64,000 nucleotides of DNA from JADHLJ01 sp038146985 (lineage in GTDB: Bacteria > Pseudomonadota > Alphaproteobacteria > Thalassobaculales > Thalassobaculaceae). The notes beneath the pieces are model-generated. The model saw nothing but the letters and a program-made list of their open reading frames with translations, made no database searches and had not been told where the DNA came from. Positions 63,543 through 64,000 of this stretch are shown here, piece after piece. Each line of letters begins with the position of its first letter. The stretch's first letter is position 1. The stretch lies in assembly GCA_038146985.1 (NCBI GenBank), contig JAYQSQ010000021.1:17735-81734 (forward strand), read 5' to 3'. The position numbers were made by a program, and so were the translations under genes.

Positions 63543-63772
63543 CGCTTGATTCTCCTCCGGTTGCCGTTCCCTGACATCCCGCCCCGCGTTTCTAAGGCGT
63601 TCCCAATGTCCAACGCCTGGGACCGTGTCCATCCATATATAGTGTTTAAAACGACATCTTGTGTTTGTGGATAAAATCTATACAATTACTCGACGGAAAG
63701 CAAAGCCTTTCCAGCCGGGCAGTGGGGCGTCGCCGGGTTTCGCGACGACGCGATTTTTTTCGCGTGTTTCCC

Positions 63773-63801
63773 TTGCCAAGGATATTCCGGCTGACTATAA
63801 A
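63773..63801 (+). promoter_or_regulatory. rRNA-operon promoter
   Basis: TTGCCA (63773-63778) and TATAAA (63796-63801) are separated by exactly 17 nt, with a T-rich tract immediately upstream (63753-63770) that could act as an UP element. It reads to the right into a boxA site and a conserved leader, so it is most likely the main rrn promoter. Confidence 0.65.
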
Positions 63802-64000
63802 GGGAAATCCGAGGCCCTCGCCGGGCTTGGGAACTCCGGATGACTCCGAGTTTTGGGCGCCAAGGGTGCGCAGGGCCGTTGTCGTCTCCGTTCTTTGACA
63901 TAGTAGATATATCGGAAGGGATGCGCGGGCGGCGTGGTTTTGGTTTGCGTTTGTTCGATAAGACTATTGTCTGTCTTGCGTATCTCTAGCGTGCTTTTGG
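63802..64000 (+). other. 5' leader of an rRNA operon (16S gene beyond the right edge)
   Basis: After the promoter the sequence has a boxA site, the conserved GGAAGGGATGCGCGGGCGGCG block found upstream of 16S genes in many alphaproteobacteria, and an AT-rich run to the edge. The window ends before the mature 16S 5' end, so no rRNA gene is annotated. The region 63543-63772 before the promoter holds AT-rich DNA and a GC hairpin with a T run, and no gene. Confidence 0.75.
63889..63900 (+). promoter_or_regulatory. boxA-like antitermination site
   Basis: CGTTCTTTGACA at 63889-63900 matches the NusB/NusE boxA element (TGCTCTTTAACA type) that precedes rRNA genes. It is followed by a GGAAGGGATGCGCGGGCGGCG stretch at 63915-63935. 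Confidence 0.7.

Noticed and set aside
63727..63766. CGTCGC/GCGACG stem followed by T7 as a terminator
   Set aside because: The transcript that it would end is unclear because the nearest gene reads the other way; it may only be part of the AT-rich upstream region of the rRNA promoter.
1..64000. tRNA genes, CRISPR arrays, prophage or insertion sequences
   Set aside because: I looked for cloverleaf-like sequence, regular spaced repeats, integrases and transposases and saw none that I could support.

Overview
The window is a 64 kb, GC-rich stretch of chromosome from an alphaproteobacterium, most likely in or near the Rhodospirillales. The evidence is the ftsA-ftsZ-lpxC and bamD-recN-ligA blocks, a long-linker FtsZ ending in DIPAFLRRQAN, an alphaproteobacterial type of LigA zinc site, a fused CysN-CysC, many acyl-CoA and branched-chain-transport genes, and an alphaproteobacterial type of rRNA leader at the right edge. 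No prophage, insertion sequence, CRISPR array or tRNA gene was recognised.

Left part (1-14.2 kb): the 3' end of ftsA, then ftsZ and lpxC (cell division and lipid A), a DMT-family transporter, and a same-strand acyl-CoA group (crotonase, small GIY-YIG-like protein, acyl-CoA dehydrogenase, CaiB-type CoA-transferase, dienelactone hydrolase). After it comes bamD-recN-ligA. Next (14.4-21.3 kb) is a branched-chain-amino-acid-type ABC transporter, livG-[acyl-CoA synthetase]-livH-livM-livK-livF, with an acyl-activating enzyme inside the operon. From 21.4 to 27.8 kb lie a membrane-anchored pentapeptide protein, a MAPEG protein, a sirtuin, cysD-cysNC (sulfate activation) and an APC-like permease.

Middle part (27.8-45.4 kb): a Baeyer-Villiger-type monooxygenase overlapped by a GT-A glycosyltransferase; a long class II, plant-like ketol-acid reductoisomerase with its own promoter and terminator; a degenerate GGDEF/EAL-like membrane protein; a four-gene GldA/F/G-like ABC system with a DUF4340 protein; a divergent fusion of a membrane cytochrome-b-like domain, [2Fe-2S] ferredoxin and class III adenylate cyclase; a second CoA-transferase; and an AraC regulator with two tandem MFS paralogues, with palindromic repeats beside the AraC gene and between the transporters.

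Right part (45.4-64 kb): methylmalonyl-CoA mutase (mutA, mutB) with its G-protein chaperone meaB, a DSD1-family PLP enzyme, SufE and a NifU-like scaffold, dodecin, a 2-keto-4-pentenoate hydratase-like enzyme, two SDRs, a ZntB/CorA-like channel, alanine dehydrogenase, a biotin-dependent carboxylase alpha subunit, an SLC13-type transporter, a DUF1489 protein and a lipoprotein. The last 230 bp carry a promoter, a boxA-like site and a leader that announce an rRNA operon just outside the window.

Together the genes suggest a heterotroph that takes up and activates carboxylic acids or amino acids and oxidises them through acyl-CoA and methylmalonyl-CoA. About eleven single-base indels interrupt eight otherwise intact genes, ten of them between 15 and 27 kb. 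They look more like sequence errors than biological decay, and anyone using this annotation should treat those genes as probably intact.
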